DNA of 64,000 bases from SZUA-36 sp963801195 (GCA_963801195.1 CAWDDX010000003.1:1364001-1428000); one strand, 5' to 3'; positions 1 through 8,617 are shown, numbered from the stretch's first letter. Made by a program: numbers and translations. The notes: generated from the sequence alone by a model not told the origin.

Positions 1-259
1 ATTCCCCAAAGCAGAATTACTACAAATAAATTATATTTTTTCATGATTGCCCCATGAGTCCAGTTCATTTGACATCAATCTGACCTGCCAGTGACCTTAA
101 ATGATATCGCAAGCGGGCACATGTGCAGAAAGACACGGGTATCTGTCAGGGGGGACAACAAATTTTGCGCGGAAAAACAGGCGGGTACGTACAAGTTCTA
201 CGGAAAAAGTAGTCCAATGACCACCTTTGACAGTTATCGCTCAATGTTCAATGCCGGGT

Positions 260-649
260 TCAATTCCGGCCAAATCTGAAGACCAACCAGGGCAGCACCA
301 GCATCCAGACCAGGAACACCAGCCATACCCGGCCACGGAGCAGGTTGTAGTCCGCAAAAAGAGCCGACCACGGATGGCCCGCTACGAAGTGACCGAAGCC
401 GAACTCAAAGGAAATTGTCATTACGAGCCAGATGACACCGATGAGCCAGGCCTGACGGACCGATTCGATGGGCCAGAATCGATGCAGCCAAAATACCAGC
501 ACACCCGTAAAAACAATACCGGTCAGCGTGGATATCTGGTGGGCGGTCAGCGTGGATACAAATTTTCCGTAGACGACCTGGCGGAGTATGCCGTTGGCAA
601 TGGCAACCACTGCCAGCAACAACCAGAACAACAGGTACCGGACGAGCAT
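260..649 (-). CDS. small integral membrane protein, unknown function
   Basis: A 129-residue very hydrophobic protein with about four predicted membrane helices (roughly residues 4-22, 38-56, 66-86 and 105-125) and short, partly basic loops. I see no enzymatic or transport motif and do not recognise the family. The ATG is preceded by an AAGGT-like ribosome site. It is a single gene, divergent from the methyltransferase gene to its right. Coding is supported by the long run of hydrophobic, compositionally biased codons; the opposite-strand frame over the same stretch is polar and low-complexity and looks like a shadow. Confidence 0.6.
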   Translation of the reverse strand: MLVRYLLFWLLLAVVAIANGILRQVVYGKFVSTLTAHQISTLTGIVFTGVLVFWLHRFWPIESVRQAWLIGVIWLVMTISFEFGFGHFVAGHPWSALFADYNLLRGRVWLVFLVWMLVLPWLVFRFGRN

Positions 650-893
650 ATTGTTGACCTTTGGGCGTCGTTATCAGTGAGCGTTTCGGCTATCGGAAAC
701 CAATGATATGCGATGCGGCGGTCAAAAACGAAATCCTTTCCCTATAAAAGTCTGCCGGCGGGGCAGCGCAGACATCGAAGCTGCAGAAAAATGGAAGCTG
801 AGGACAGGTCAAGCAAGGTGGCTTATACTCCACACACATGCACAAGGCGGTCGGAATTGCTTGAAACCGGGCCGCTGCAAAACGGGGTCGATT

Positions 894-1721
894 TTGAAAA
901 AACTTTTTAAAAAAATTACCGGAAAGACTCAAAGCAAGCTTCTGTATGAACAACCCCTGATGGTCAGTTCTCTGGATCAGTGCAATTTCTACCACAGCAC
1001 CGACATCCCGGGCGTGGGGCTCGTCGAGGGACAATGGGACCTGCGGGCGGGGTTCGACGACTACCTCGGCAGTTACGATTTCACCGGCAAGCGGGTGCTG
1101 GAAATTGGTCCCGCTACCGGTTTCCTGACCTTCCAGATCGAGAAAACCGCGCTCGAGGTGGTGGCCGTCGAGTTGCCAATGGACCGCAATTTCTGGAACG
1201 CGGTCCCCTATGAAAATCTCGGTCTCGCCCGCGGTCGGGACAAGGGCTGGACCGAGGTGGAAAAACAGTTCCATGATCACATTGGCCGCATACGCAACGG
1301 CTTCTGGTTTTGTCATGAACGGTTTGCTTCAGAGGCCCGTGTATATCACGGTTCGGCCGAAAATCTCCCGCCCGAGCTGGGCGAATTTGACGTGGTCCTG
1401 CTCGCTTCGATCCTGTTGCATTCACGCTCGCCGGTGGCAATACTCGAGAGCTGTGCACGGCTTGTGACCGGCAGCATCATCATCACCGAGGTCCACGACC
1501 CGGCGCTTGGCGAAGGGCCGGTATGTTCGCTGGTACCAACACAAGGCAACAAGGCCTGGGACACCTGGTGGCGTTTCACGCCGCGATTTTTCACCCAGTT
1601 TCTCGAAGTGCTCGGTTTCACCGAACACCGGGTCACCTTTCACCAGCAGTTGGCGGACAAGACCCCGTTAAACATGTTCACGATCATCTCCTCGAGACCG
1701 GCAACACCCGGGCCGGATTAA
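894..1721 (+). CDS. class I SAM-dependent methyltransferase
   Basis: Probable methyltransferase of about 275 residues. The SAM-binding motif I is visible as VLEIGPATGFLTFQIE, followed by an acidic strand end (VVAVELP) and a motif IV-like stretch (GEFDVVLLASILLHS). The substrate is not evident. The start is uncertain: the open frame runs back to 708, but the upstream residues look non-coding. A TTG at 894 with GGGG six bases upstream gives a Lys-rich N-terminus, and an ATG at 960 is the other choice. It is unrelated in sequence to the methyltransferase at 3412-4131. It stands alone, with mscS following 55 bases later in the same direction. Confidence 0.7.
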   Translation: MKKLFKKITGKTQSKLLYEQPLMVSSLDQCNFYHSTDIPGVGLVEGQWDLRAGFDDYLGSYDFTGKRVLEIGPATGFLTFQIEKTALEVVAVELPMDRNFWNAVPYENLGLARGRDKGWTEVEKQFHDHIGRIRNGFWFCHERFASEARVYHGSAENLPPELGEFDVVLLASILLHSRSPVAILESCARLVTGSIIITEVHDPALGEGPVCSLVPTQGNKAWDTWWRFTPRFFTQFLEVLGFTEHRVTFHQQLADKTPLNMFTIISSRPATPGPD

Positions 1722-1776
1722 TCGTTTAGCAATCCGCCGGTCTTCTGCTCAATGACGCTTTGTGCGACACTGACGT

Positions 1777-2673
1777 ATGGAAAAATTTTCGTCTGTCTGG
1801 AATTTTGAACTTTTCCGGATCGGTGGCGCTGAATACACGGTCGGTCAATTCATTCTATTGGCCTTGCTGCTCATATTTGGCTATGCCCTCAGCAAGCTTG
1901 TCGTAAACCTGTTCAGCAGGCGCCTGGCCAAGACCGAGCTTCGACCACACGTAATCCAGACGCTGCAGCGGGTGGTTTTCTACCTGCTGATCATTGGCGT
2001 CATACTCACGGCCTTGAGCCTGTTGAATGTCCCGCTGGCGTCATTTGCTTTCCTGACCGGTGCGGTGGCGATTGGCGTGGGTTTCGGTGCCCAGAATATT
2101 ATCAATAACTTCATCAGCGGCTGGATACTGATGGCCGAACAACCCGTGCGCGTGGGAGATTTTGTTGAAATCGATCAACAGACCGGAACGGTCGAGCGTA
2201 TCGGCAACCGTTCGACGCGCATACGGCGCGTCGACGGGGTTCATATGTTGGTGCCCAACAGCCAGATGCTGGAACGGGTGGTCATCAACTGGACGCTGGT
2301 TGACAAGCAGATTCGCACCGCCGTCCGCATCGGAGTCGCTTATGGCTCTGATCCACAGCGTGTGGCAGAGCTCTTCGAACAATCGGTTCGTGCCCAGCAT
2401 GCCGTACTGGAAGACCCGCCGCCACGAATTTACTTCGAAGATTTTGGCGATAATGCGCTTATATTCGATGCAATTTTCTGGAGTACGGTTGGTGGCGAAC
2501 GTGAATTGCGGCAACTACGCAGCGATATCCGTTTCAAGATTTCAGAGCTGTTCGCCGCAGATGGTATCGTCATTGCATTTCCGCAACGTGATGTGCATAT
2601 CGATGGTCTCGGCCCGCTGCAGATAGAAATGATTGATTCAAAACAGGCCAAGGCTCAACCCACCGTCGAGTAA
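1777..2673 (+). CDS. MscS-family mechanosensitive channel
   Basis: A 298-residue small-conductance mechanosensitive channel, close to the E. coli MscS length. Three N-terminal hydrophobic segments (about residues 22-45, 62-82 and 88-110) lead into the pore-lining helix and the conserved GFGAQNIINNFISG stretch. The cytoplasmic beta domain follows (VRVGDFVEI, VPNSQMLERVVINWT) and then an alpha/beta C-terminus. In this family the channel opens under membrane tension to release solutes on hypo-osmotic shock. It is followed after 138 bases by a strong intrinsic terminator at 2812-2842. Confidence 0.93.
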   Translation: MEKFSSVWNFELFRIGGAEYTVGQFILLALLLIFGYALSKLVVNLFSRRLAKTELRPHVIQTLQRVVFYLLIIGVILTALSLLNVPLASFAFLTGAVAIGVGFGAQNIINNFISGWILMAEQPVRVGDFVEIDQQTGTVERIGNRSTRIRRVDGVHMLVPNSQMLERVVINWTLVDKQIRTAVRIGVAYGSDPQRVAELFEQSVRAQHAVLEDPPPRIYFEDFGDNALIFDAIFWSTVGGERELRQLRSDIRFKISELFAADGIVIAFPQRDVHIDGLGPLQIEMIDSKQAKAQPTVE

Positions 2674-2811
2674 CCTGAATGTCGCTGCTGCCGATTCAGC
2701 TTGATGCTGCGGTCAATGTGTTTGTGCGTGAGTTTTTGAATTGTACAGAGTGGCTTATGGAGGCCGAACGGAGATTATCGTGAGGGGGCAAAAAAGTTGC
2801 CACCCGTCATT

Positions 2812-2842
2812 GGGCTGCCGGGCGCGACCGGCAGCCCTTTTT
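2812..2842 (+). terminator. strong Rho-independent terminator
   Basis: A perfect 10-bp GC-rich stem (GGGCTGCCGG / CCGGCAGCCC) with a 6-base loop, followed by five T on the + strand. It probably ends mscS transcription or that of an unannotated small transcript in 2674-2811. It abuts the stop codon of the convergent csrA-like gene. Confidence 0.85.
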
Positions 2843-2844
2843 GA

Positions 2845-3078
2845 TCATGCTACGACTCGGCGTCGTGGGTCTACCAATGTTCCCATCAGCTTTTTACGGC
2901 GCTGGAAATTTTCTCCCCTTTGCTTCTGAATGCGTTGGAATAGCCCTTCGCGATGCACTTGCATGTCACTCGGTTCTGCACTGTTTACCTGGGTGGCTAT
3001 GATAGGTGGTACATTAACCGTGACATAATCACCGAGGATGAGCGGTGTTTCATTAGCTTCTGGTTTATTGTTAATCAT
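2845..3078 (-). CDS. divergent CsrA-like protein
   Basis: A 77-residue protein that aligns with CsrA over its central and C-terminal part. LILGDYVTVNVPP corresponds to the LIIGDNVTI region, and MQVHREGLFQRIQKQRGE corresponds to the VQVHREEIYKRI helix, keeping the RNA-contacting Arg of the VHRE motif. The canonical N-terminal strand MLILTRRxGE is absent and replaced by an unrelated Asn/Glu-rich segment. In CsrA this strand supplies part of the RNA-binding surface, so altered RNA binding is likely (inference). A good ribosome site (GAGGAAG) precedes the ATG. A normal csrA lies at 6974-7186. Confidence 0.65.
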   Translation of the reverse strand: MINNKPEANETPLILGDYVTVNVPPIIATQVNSAEPSDMQVHREGLFQRIQKQRGENFQRRKKLMGTLVDPRRRVVA

Positions 3079-3411
3079 GATCAGTTTCTTCCTCTCTTAA
3101 GCGGGTAAGTGAGTCCGAATCCTTGAACTCTTCCCCTTTTCCCTGATCCTCAGGGCGCAATGGTTCGTCAATCGAACCTGTTGCGACCGGCCCCCTTTAG
3201 CCGGATTACTTTAGTTAATACAAGAAACGAGCCAACTGATCTTCAGCTATTCTAAATAATTAATTAAAATAGTGTTTTTAAATTTTCCATGAAAATATTC
3301 ACCGTCAGAAGCTACTCGCGGTTGACCAGATAAGTCACGGAAACTGACGGAAATTGTCAGTTGGCAACGCAATCGGGGTGCGGACACTGCGAACAGGGAG
3401 GTAAACGGAGC
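3079..3411. promoter_or_regulatory. intergenic leader of csrA-like gene with GGA motifs
   Basis: No gene seen. Read on the minus strand, this is the 5' leader of the csrA-like gene. It contains several GGA motifs, including TTCAAGGATTCGG (3115-3127 on the complement), which resembles the CsrA consensus ACARGGAUG, plus GAGGATCAGGGA and the ribosome site GAGGAAG. The part around 3220-3300 is AT-rich and could hold the promoter, but no convincing -35/-10 pair was fixed. Confidence 0.4.
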
Positions 3412-4131
3412 TCAATCGCTGTTAGCGGCAAAGGTTACCAGGCAATTGAGATGTTCGCGGTCTTGCAGCAAGAGTTCGAATTGCCCCAGCCCGGCCCGCT
3501 TCCCGATCGTCTCGAATGTCGCAAGGGACACGGGGAAATCACGGTCGCGCACATGATCGAACAGTATCCGTTTCTCTGCCACCTGGAGTTCCAGGTAGCG
3601 GGCTTCCGCATGCCTGATCCAGCGTTCGAGATAGCGGTCGCGAGACTCGGATTCGGCGCTGAATACATCGATCAGGGCGAATAGGCCATTCGGGGTCAGC
3701 AGCTGTCGGCCGGCCGCCAGGGTGCGTTGTTTGTCCAGCGGGTCGCTCAGGTGATGCAGTGAAAAACTTGCCAGCACGAGATCAAAGGTTTCCCCGATCT
3801 CCGCCATGGTTAACAGCATGTCGCCGTGAATCAGGTGGCCCGGTACATGCAACTTTTCGAGGCGCTTTGCCGCCAGGGCGAGTGCGACATCGGACTCGTC
3901 AATACCCACGTATCGCTCAACCGGGACTTTCGCCAACATCGGCAGGATCGGCGTGAGGTCGCCGCAACCCAGGTCGAGTATGGCGACGGGGCGCTTAAAG
4001 CGTGCCAGGATCTCGGCCTGCAAGCGGTTAAAAAAGGCACGGTGATCCATGTAGTCGTTGACGACCAGTTTTTCATATATTTGCCACTCTTCAAATAATT
4101 GGTCGCCCACCGTATCCACCTGCCTGCTCAA
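3412..4131 (-). CDS. class I SAM-dependent methyltransferase
   Basis: A 239-residue methyltransferase. Motif I is ILDLGCGDLTPILPML (near residue 50), the strand-2 acidic residue lies in VGIDES, and motif IV is FDLVLASFSLHHL. This is the layout of methyltransferase domain 12/25 enzymes; the substrate cannot be told. The longest frame begins with TTG. A GTG four codons in, preceded by AGCAGG, is an alternative, so the first residues are uncertain. It has no operon partner: the csrA-like gene lies downstream in the same direction, separated by its own leader. Confidence 0.8.
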   Translation of the reverse strand: MSRQVDTVGDQLFEEWQIYEKLVVNDYMDHRAFFNRLQAEILARFKRPVAILDLGCGDLTPILPMLAKVPVERYVGIDESDVALALAAKRLEKLHVPGHLIHGDMLLTMAEIGETFDLVLASFSLHHLSDPLDKQRTLAAGRQLLTPNGLFALIDVFSAESESRDRYLERWIRHAEARYLELQVAEKRILFDHVRDRDFPVSLATFETIGKRAGLGQFELLLQDREHLNCLVTFAANSD

Positions 4132-4502
4132 GTACCAGCCGTACCGCTGTCTAGTTTAACCAGTTGGCGTGGTGTCTGGGCACTGAAGAATGATTGCGTA
4201 AAGAAAATAAATGTTTCTCAATTCAACCATGGTGAAAATCATAAGGCTGCCATCCGGGCTGCCCCAATATTCGATAAAACCGGTCCCGGTCGGATGCGCA
4301 CGGATTCGAACGGATTCGAACGGAAAATTATGACGGAACCATCCGATGGCTGCGGGTCTTATCAATACATCGCGAAATGAACGCTATTTTTCCTGGATAG
4401 TCCCCGTATAACAGAATAAATCATTGCATGTTTCATATTCCCTGTAAAATATGCGGCGACCCAAAAGCCAATCTCGGCCAGGTCTCATGTAAAAGGTAAT
4501 TT
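4132..4502. other. intergenic region, no gene seen
   Basis: A 371-base gap between divergent genes. It contains short direct copies of the decamer ACGGATTCGA around 4299-4320 and a generally AT-rich segment before the DUF4398 gene. A sequence TAAAAT near 4445 could be a -10 element for that gene, but no matching -35 was convincing. Confidence 0.3.
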
Positions 4503-4877
4503 ATGAAAAATTTGATGATAGGTGCGATAACGTTCGCGCTGATCGCTGTTGCGCCCGCTGTTTGGGCGAACAAGGCTTCGGCAACCAGCCAGGTAAGTGA
4601 AGCACGCGCCATGGTCAGGTCCGCGGAACGCAGCGGTGCTGATTCACTGGCTACCATAGAGTTGAAAAGGGCAAGGGATTTACTCAATTCTGCACAGATC
4701 AGCCTCGATGCCCGGAAATGGGATGATGCTGAATATGCAGCGAAGAAATCGCAGCGTGACGCGGAAGTGGCCGATGCGAAAGCCCAGGCCTTGAAAGCCG
4801 AGGCCGCACAGGCAGAGCTCCAAATTGTGGTTGATACATTGAGAAGTGAATTAAAACGCATGGGAGAAAACCTATGA
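4503..4877 (+). CDS. DUF4398 periplasmic protein
   Basis: A 124-residue exported protein with a signal peptide (hydrophobic residues 4-20, cleavage near AVWA). The rest is an Ala/Glu/Lys-rich helical domain of the DUF4398 type, with coiled-coil heptads such as AEYAAKKSQRDAEVADAKAQ. DUF4398 proteins commonly sit beside OmpA-type lipoproteins and are thought to act in the cell envelope; the precise function is unknown. Its stop overlaps the next gene's start by 4 bases (ATGA), so the two are translationally coupled and probably work together. Confidence 0.82.
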   Translation: MKNLMIGAITFALIAVAPAVWANKASATSQVSEARAMVRSAERSGADSLATIELKRARDLLNSAQISLDARKWDDAEYAAKKSQRDAEVADAKAQALKAEAAQAELQIVVDTLRSELKRMGENL

Positions 4878-5920
4878 ACGCGCGGAACAAATTGAAAATG
4901 GTTGGCCTGGCGCTGACCTGCGCGTTCCTGGTTGCCTCGTGCGCGTCCACCCCGACAGTTGATCCAAGGGTGACGGCGTTGCAGGACAAACTGGCGGCTT
5001 TGGAAAGCAATACGGAGCTGGCCTCGCGTGGCGGGGAGGCTCTGAAAATGGCCAAGGCCGCCGTTAACCTGGTTTCCGTTCAAAGCAGGAATTTGAGTGA
5101 CCAGGAAGAGGCCTACCGTTTCTATTCGGCAGACAGGTTGATAACTACCGCCGAAATGACCGCACGGGCGAAACTTGCCGAAGACCGTCGTAAAGAGCTG
5201 GTCAAGGAACAGGACAGGCTGGTTTTGGATGCCCGCACACTGGAAGCTGATCTGGCACGCCAGCAGACGCAGCAAGCCAGGCAGAGCGCAGCCGAAGCCA
5301 TAGCCTTGCGCGAACTGGCGCTGGCCGAAGCTGCTGAAGCACAACGCCTGAGAGATGAGGCGCAATTGGCCCATACGCTTGCCGTTGAGGGCCAGCTTTC
5401 GGCTGAAAGTGCCGCCGACGCGGCCCGCTCGGAAGCGGAACAGGCACGTTTGATCGCGCAAGCGGAAGCCGAAAAGGCCGAGATGGCCCGGGCGGAAGCC
5501 GATGCTGCCAGGGCTGAAATGGATAGTATGCGTAACAGATTGTCAGAACTGGAAGCCAAGCAGACCGAACGCGGATTGCTGATCACCCTCGGAGACGTAC
5601 TGTTCGAATTCAACAAGTCGGAACTGAAAGCCGGTAGCGCACGTAATTTGAAGCCGTTGGCAGACGTGTTGAATGAACGCACCGACCAGAAACTCATTAT
5701 TGAAGGTCACACCGACAGCGTAGGAACTCACGCCTATAACATGATCCTGTCGGAAGCACGCGCACAATCAGTCGCAAACTACCTGGTGGACCAGGGCGTT
5801 GATATCAGCCGTATGACCATCACTGGAATGGGACCCGATTTTCCGGTAGCTGATAATGCTACCAGCGAAGGCCGGCAGCTCAACCGTCGTGTTGAGGTGA
5901 TTCTGCCCAATCTGAAGTAG
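4874..5920 (+). CDS. OmpA-family lipoprotein with coiled-coil DUF4398 region
   Basis: A 348-residue outer-membrane lipoprotein. The signal peptide ends in a lipobox with the acylated Cys at 23 (LVASC). Residues about 30-230 are a long Ala/Glu/Arg-rich coiled coil related to DUF4398. Residues about 235-348 form an OmpA-like peptidoglycan-binding domain, with IIEGHTDSVGTHAYNMILS, LSEARAQSVANYL and the Arg-rich end GRQLNRRVEV. The Asp and Arg that bind diaminopimelate are in place. It probably tethers the outer membrane to the wall. It is coupled to the preceding DUF4398 gene and ends at an intrinsic terminator. Confidence 0.92.
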   Translation: MNARNKLKMVGLALTCAFLVASCASTPTVDPRVTALQDKLAALESNTELASRGGEALKMAKAAVNLVSVQSRNLSDQEEAYRFYSADRLITTAEMTARAKLAEDRRKELVKEQDRLVLDARTLEADLARQQTQQARQSAAEAIALRELALAEAAEAQRLRDEAQLAHTLAVEGQLSAESAADAARSEAEQARLIAQAEAEKAEMARAEADAARAEMDSMRNRLSELEAKQTERGLLITLGDVLFEFNKSELKAGSARNLKPLADVLNERTDQKLIIEGHTDSVGTHAYNMILSEARAQSVANYLVDQGVDISRMTITGMGPDFPVADNATSEGRQLNRRVEVILPNLK

Positions 5921-5942
5921 GTCATTTCCTGATTGTAAAAAG

Positions 5943-5970
5943 AGAGCCAGAGCAATCTGGCTCTTTTTTT
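5943..5970 (+). terminator. Rho-independent terminator
   Basis: An 8-bp stem AGAGCCAG / CTGGCTCT with a 6-base loop followed by seven T. It lies 23 bases after the OmpA-family gene and ends that two-gene operon. Confidence 0.85.
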
Positions 5971-6126
5971 GATTGGTTATCGCCATAACAGGGCCAGATT
6001 CCCAGCACCCCGGTGCCGGCAACGCATTTCGTGTGGATTGGCAACGACCGGCTATACTGATTAACACGCATGGCCATTCTTGTCCGTTCATGGCCAAGAC
6101 GAGCCGCTGACCATGGAGCCATGACA

Positions 6127-6750
6127 ATGAAAAGTTACAAGCTGACCTATTTCGATTTCGCCGGCGGGCGTGGCGAACCCATTCGCATCGCCTTTCACGC
6201 GGCAGGGGTCAAGTTCGAGGACAACAGGTTGACGTTTCCAGAGTTTAGCAAGATGCGCCAGAAAACGCCTTTCAATGCACTGCCCGTGCTCGAGATCGAT
6301 GGCGCGGTCGTAAGCCAGTCCAACGCCATCAGCCGTTACGTCGGCAAGATGGCGGGTTTTTATCCGACGGACCCCATACAGGCGCTTTACTGTGACGAAG
6401 CGCTGGACGCGGTCGAGGATATTAGTTGTCACATCGGGAAAACGCTGGGCCTGGAGGGAGAGGCACTCAGGACCGCGCGTGAAAAGCTGGTCAATGGCTG
6501 GCTGACGGTTTTTCTGAAGGGCATTGGAGGGCTGCTGGAACGAGGTGGGGGCGAGTACTTCGCCGGCAAGAGACTGACGATTGCCGACCTGAAAGTGCTG
6601 ATGAACACGCGCTGGCTGCGCTCGGGCGCCCTTGATCATGTACCGCCAGGCCTTGTCGAGCAACTCGCACCGAATTTGGTCGAACACCAGGCGCGTATCG
6701 AAGCTGAACCTCAGGTAGTGGCCTACTATTCAAGTCGTTCCGGGGCATAG
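6127..6750 (+). CDS. glutathione S-transferase family protein
   Basis: A 207-residue protein of the GST fold. The N-terminal thioredoxin-like domain has the catalytic-type Tyr in LTYFDFAGGRGEPIR, the cis-Pro region NALPVLEIDG, and the SQSNAISRYVG glutathione-binding segment. The C-terminal domain is helical. The LTYFxxxGRxEPIR start most resembles sigma-class (prostaglandin-synthase-like) GSTs. The start at 6127 is chosen because GGAG lies 8 bases upstream; the frame is open back to 6070. It probably conjugates or reduces electrophiles in the cytosol. Single gene followed by a hairpin terminator. Confidence 0.88.
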   Translation: MKSYKLTYFDFAGGRGEPIRIAFHAAGVKFEDNRLTFPEFSKMRQKTPFNALPVLEIDGAVVSQSNAISRYVGKMAGFYPTDPIQALYCDEALDAVEDISCHIGKTLGLEGEALRTAREKLVNGWLTVFLKGIGGLLERGGGEYFAGKRLTIADLKVLMNTRWLRSGALDHVPPGLVEQLAPNLVEHQARIEAEPQVVAYYSSRSGA

Positions 6751-6922
6751 TTTCAAAGTCATTGGAATTCCACAAGCAGCCGGAGAATCCACGAATTGGC
6801 AGGTGAAAATGAGGTTTCCCGGCTGATTTACGCCAGGCGTTAAATCCAGTTATTCGAAGCAACTTTAGGGAATCGCAAAAAAGGGTGGGCGTTCAGGATG
6901 GGTAACCGTTGAGGAATAAATC

Positions 6923-6952
6923 AGGGGCCGAAAATTTATCCGGCCCCTTTAC
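6923..6952 (+). terminator. hairpin terminator between GST gene and csrA
   Basis: An 8-bp stem AGGGGCCG / CGGCCCCT with a 10-base loop and a short T run on the + strand. It lies between the convergent GST gene and csrA. The T tract is weak, so efficiency is uncertain. Confidence 0.6.
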
Positions 6953-6973
6953 TGGCTTTATACGATTATGATT

Positions 6974-7186
6974 TTACCCGGTCTTGAATCTACCGGTTGT
7001 GGCCGCACCATTCAGGGTTTCTCGTTCTTTCACTATGCGCTTGTAGATTTCCTCACGATGCACCTGCACATCGGGTGGAGCTTCGATGCCAACTCGGACC
7101 TGTTGTCCTTTCTGGCCCAGCATGGTGATGGTTACATTATCCCCAATGATGAGTTTTTCCCCCATCCTTCGCGTAAGTATTAACAT
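6974..7186 (-). CDS. csrA: carbon storage regulator CsrA
   Basis: A 70-residue canonical CsrA: MLILTRRMGEKLIIGDNVTI, then QQVRVGIEAPPDVQVHREEI and a C-terminal helix. The two RNA-binding elements, the first beta strand (Leu4, Arg6) and the VHRE Arg, are intact. The homodimer binds GGA motifs in mRNA leaders and usually blocks translation or changes stability. The ribosome site AGGGAGG overlaps further GGA motifs, and a near-consensus ACACAAGGACC lies about 80 bases upstream, so autoregulation is likely. Single gene on the minus strand. Confidence 0.95.
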   Translation of the reverse strand: MLILTRRMGEKLIIGDNVTITMLGQKGQQVRVGIEAPPDVQVHREEIYKRIVKERETLNGAATTGRFKTG

Positions 7187-7555
7187 TTTTATTTCCCTCC
7201 CTGGAAGCGCCCCATCCCTGGGGAGCCCCTTTCCCTGGGGGTCAGGCTAGATTGAAAGCCTGGTCCTTGTGTAATTGATACCTCCCCTTGCGTCCCTTCG
7301 GGTATCAAATCCAATTATTGTCCTGTATCCCCTATTTGCGACAACGGACTTTCATCGGTAATATATGTATATGCAAAAAACAAGCCAAAGCAATGTGTGG
7401 TTCTAAAATTTCTTTATATACAATAAGATAATTAAATAGCGCGAGATTGGCTTTAGTAAATTTTGTTGCGCTTCTAACAAAAAAAGTCAAACAACCTGAC
7501 CATATTCGTCAATTCAGGGCACATGTAACCAAATAAAGGAGTTTACTCCGACTCC
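7187..7555 (-). promoter_or_regulatory. csrA leader with CsrA-type sites and possible promoter
   Basis: No gene seen. On the minus strand the 5' leader contains ACACAAGGACC (complement of 7262-7272), AGGGAAAGGGG, AGGGATGGGG and the ribosome-site stretch CAGGGAGGG, all GGA/GGG-rich as expected for CsrA self-repression. A possible sigma70 promoter is TTGCTT (complement of 7388-7393), 16 bases, TATACA (complement of 7366-7371). The outer part (7390-7500) is AT-rich without further structure. Confidence 0.45.
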
Positions 7556-8617
7556 TTAATCCAGCTCTTTTATGTGGCTTACCATTGCCAGCGGCTCACC
7601 TTTACTCACAGGCGGCGTGCCGATGACGTAGTTAACTATGCCGGCGAAGGGTGCGCGCACCTCTGATATACTGTCGCCGAAGGCATCGACAAGATGACCC
7701 AGTAAACCATTCTCGGCAATCATGTAGCCATCACGAACCGAAGCCTGGAAAATGCCGGTTCCGGGACTCTGGATCACCTCGTAACCGCTCAGCCAGACCA
7801 CGCCAGCATTCGCTTCGGCTTCGCCTTTGAGCATACCGAGATGACGCATCAGGTTTAAGATTCCATGCTCCGCCAAGCCGACCCAATACTGATCGTCGGA
7901 GCCGAGTTGGCCGGTTTCGGTGGTGATTGCAGGAATTCCGCGCGTCAGCGCCGTCTGGTCGGTGTAGATAGACGCGTCTTTTGGCAACAATCGGCTTTCG
8001 TCAATAACGATATGGTCGAGGCCGAAGGCCAGCGCCATACCGCGGCTGGCGGCATCCAGCTCCGGATTACCGGTTACCGGCATATATACATAGGGACGCA
8101 GCGCCTCGTTGCCGTCGCCGGCATGCAGGTCGACGAGAAAATCCGCCTGTTCAATGACGTTTCGCGTGATGTTGTCTGCAATGCGCTCGCTCAAGGTTCC
8201 GTCCTTTTTGCCGGGGAAAACGCGATTGAGGTTCTTGCCATCGGCAGGGCTGGTATAGATCGTGCGTCCGTAAAACGAAGGCGGGTTGGCGATATGTACC
8301 AGGATGAGTGTCCCGGAAAGATCCTGCGCACGAATCGATTTGCGCAGTCGTTGAAGTGCGGTGATGCCCGGGTACTCATAACCGTGGACACCGGCAAGCA
8401 GGGCCAGGACCGGACCCGGATTTTGGCCGCGGATAACGGATACCGGGATTCGCGTGCCCGCATCATTCAAAGGAACGATATCGAGATAACCCGAAACGGA
8501 CTCGCCGGGGCCGGTCTTTATTGAACCGACGGTGAATACGTCCTGCCCGGCCGCTTCCGCGGGTATATTCAGATAAAAAACGATCAGGACCAGTGTCAAT
8601 GCGAAACGGGAAAGCAT
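7556..8617 (-). CDS. succinylglutamate desuccinylase/aspartoacylase-family hydrolase, exported
   Basis: A 353-residue zinc-dependent M14-like deacylase of the AstE/AspA family. After a signal peptide (LTLVLIVFYLNIPAEAAG) the zinc ligands are visible as GVHGYEYPG (HxxE) and the later His in VDLHAGDGN; Arg-containing LNRVFPGK follows. The C-terminal part (IQSPGTGIFQASVRDGYMI) is the usual beta domain. The ATG at 8617 has GGAG 8 bases upstream; the frame is open to 8644. The signal peptide suggests an envelope or extracellular role rather than arginine catabolism. Divergent from the TatT-like gene. Confidence 0.85.
   Translation of the reverse strand: MLSRFALTLVLIVFYLNIPAEAAGQDVFTVGSIKTGPGESVSGYLDIVPLNDAGTRIPVSVIRGQNPGPVLALLAGVHGYEYPGITALQRLRKSIRAQDLSGTLILVHIANPPSFYGRTIYTSPADGKNLNRVFPGKKDGTLSERIADNITRNVIEQADFLVDLHAGDGNEALRPYVYMPVTGNPELDAASRGMALAFGLDHIVIDESRLLPKDASIYTDQTALTRGIPAITTETGQLGSDDQYWVGLAEHGILNLMRHLGMLKGEAEANAGVVWLSGYEVIQSPGTGIFQASVRDGYMIAENGLLGHLVDAFGDSISEVRAPFAGIVNYVIGTPPVSKGEPLAMVSHIKELD

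Noticed and set aside
91..279. 62-codon plus-strand frame at the window start
   Set aside because: No ribosome site, no family resemblance, overlaps the 3' end of the minus-strand membrane gene.
4433..5461. 342-codon minus-strand frame opposite the DUF4398/OmpA genes
   Set aside because: Antisense shadow of Ala/Glu/Arg-rich coding sequence; the + strand genes have signal peptides, domains and ribosome sites.
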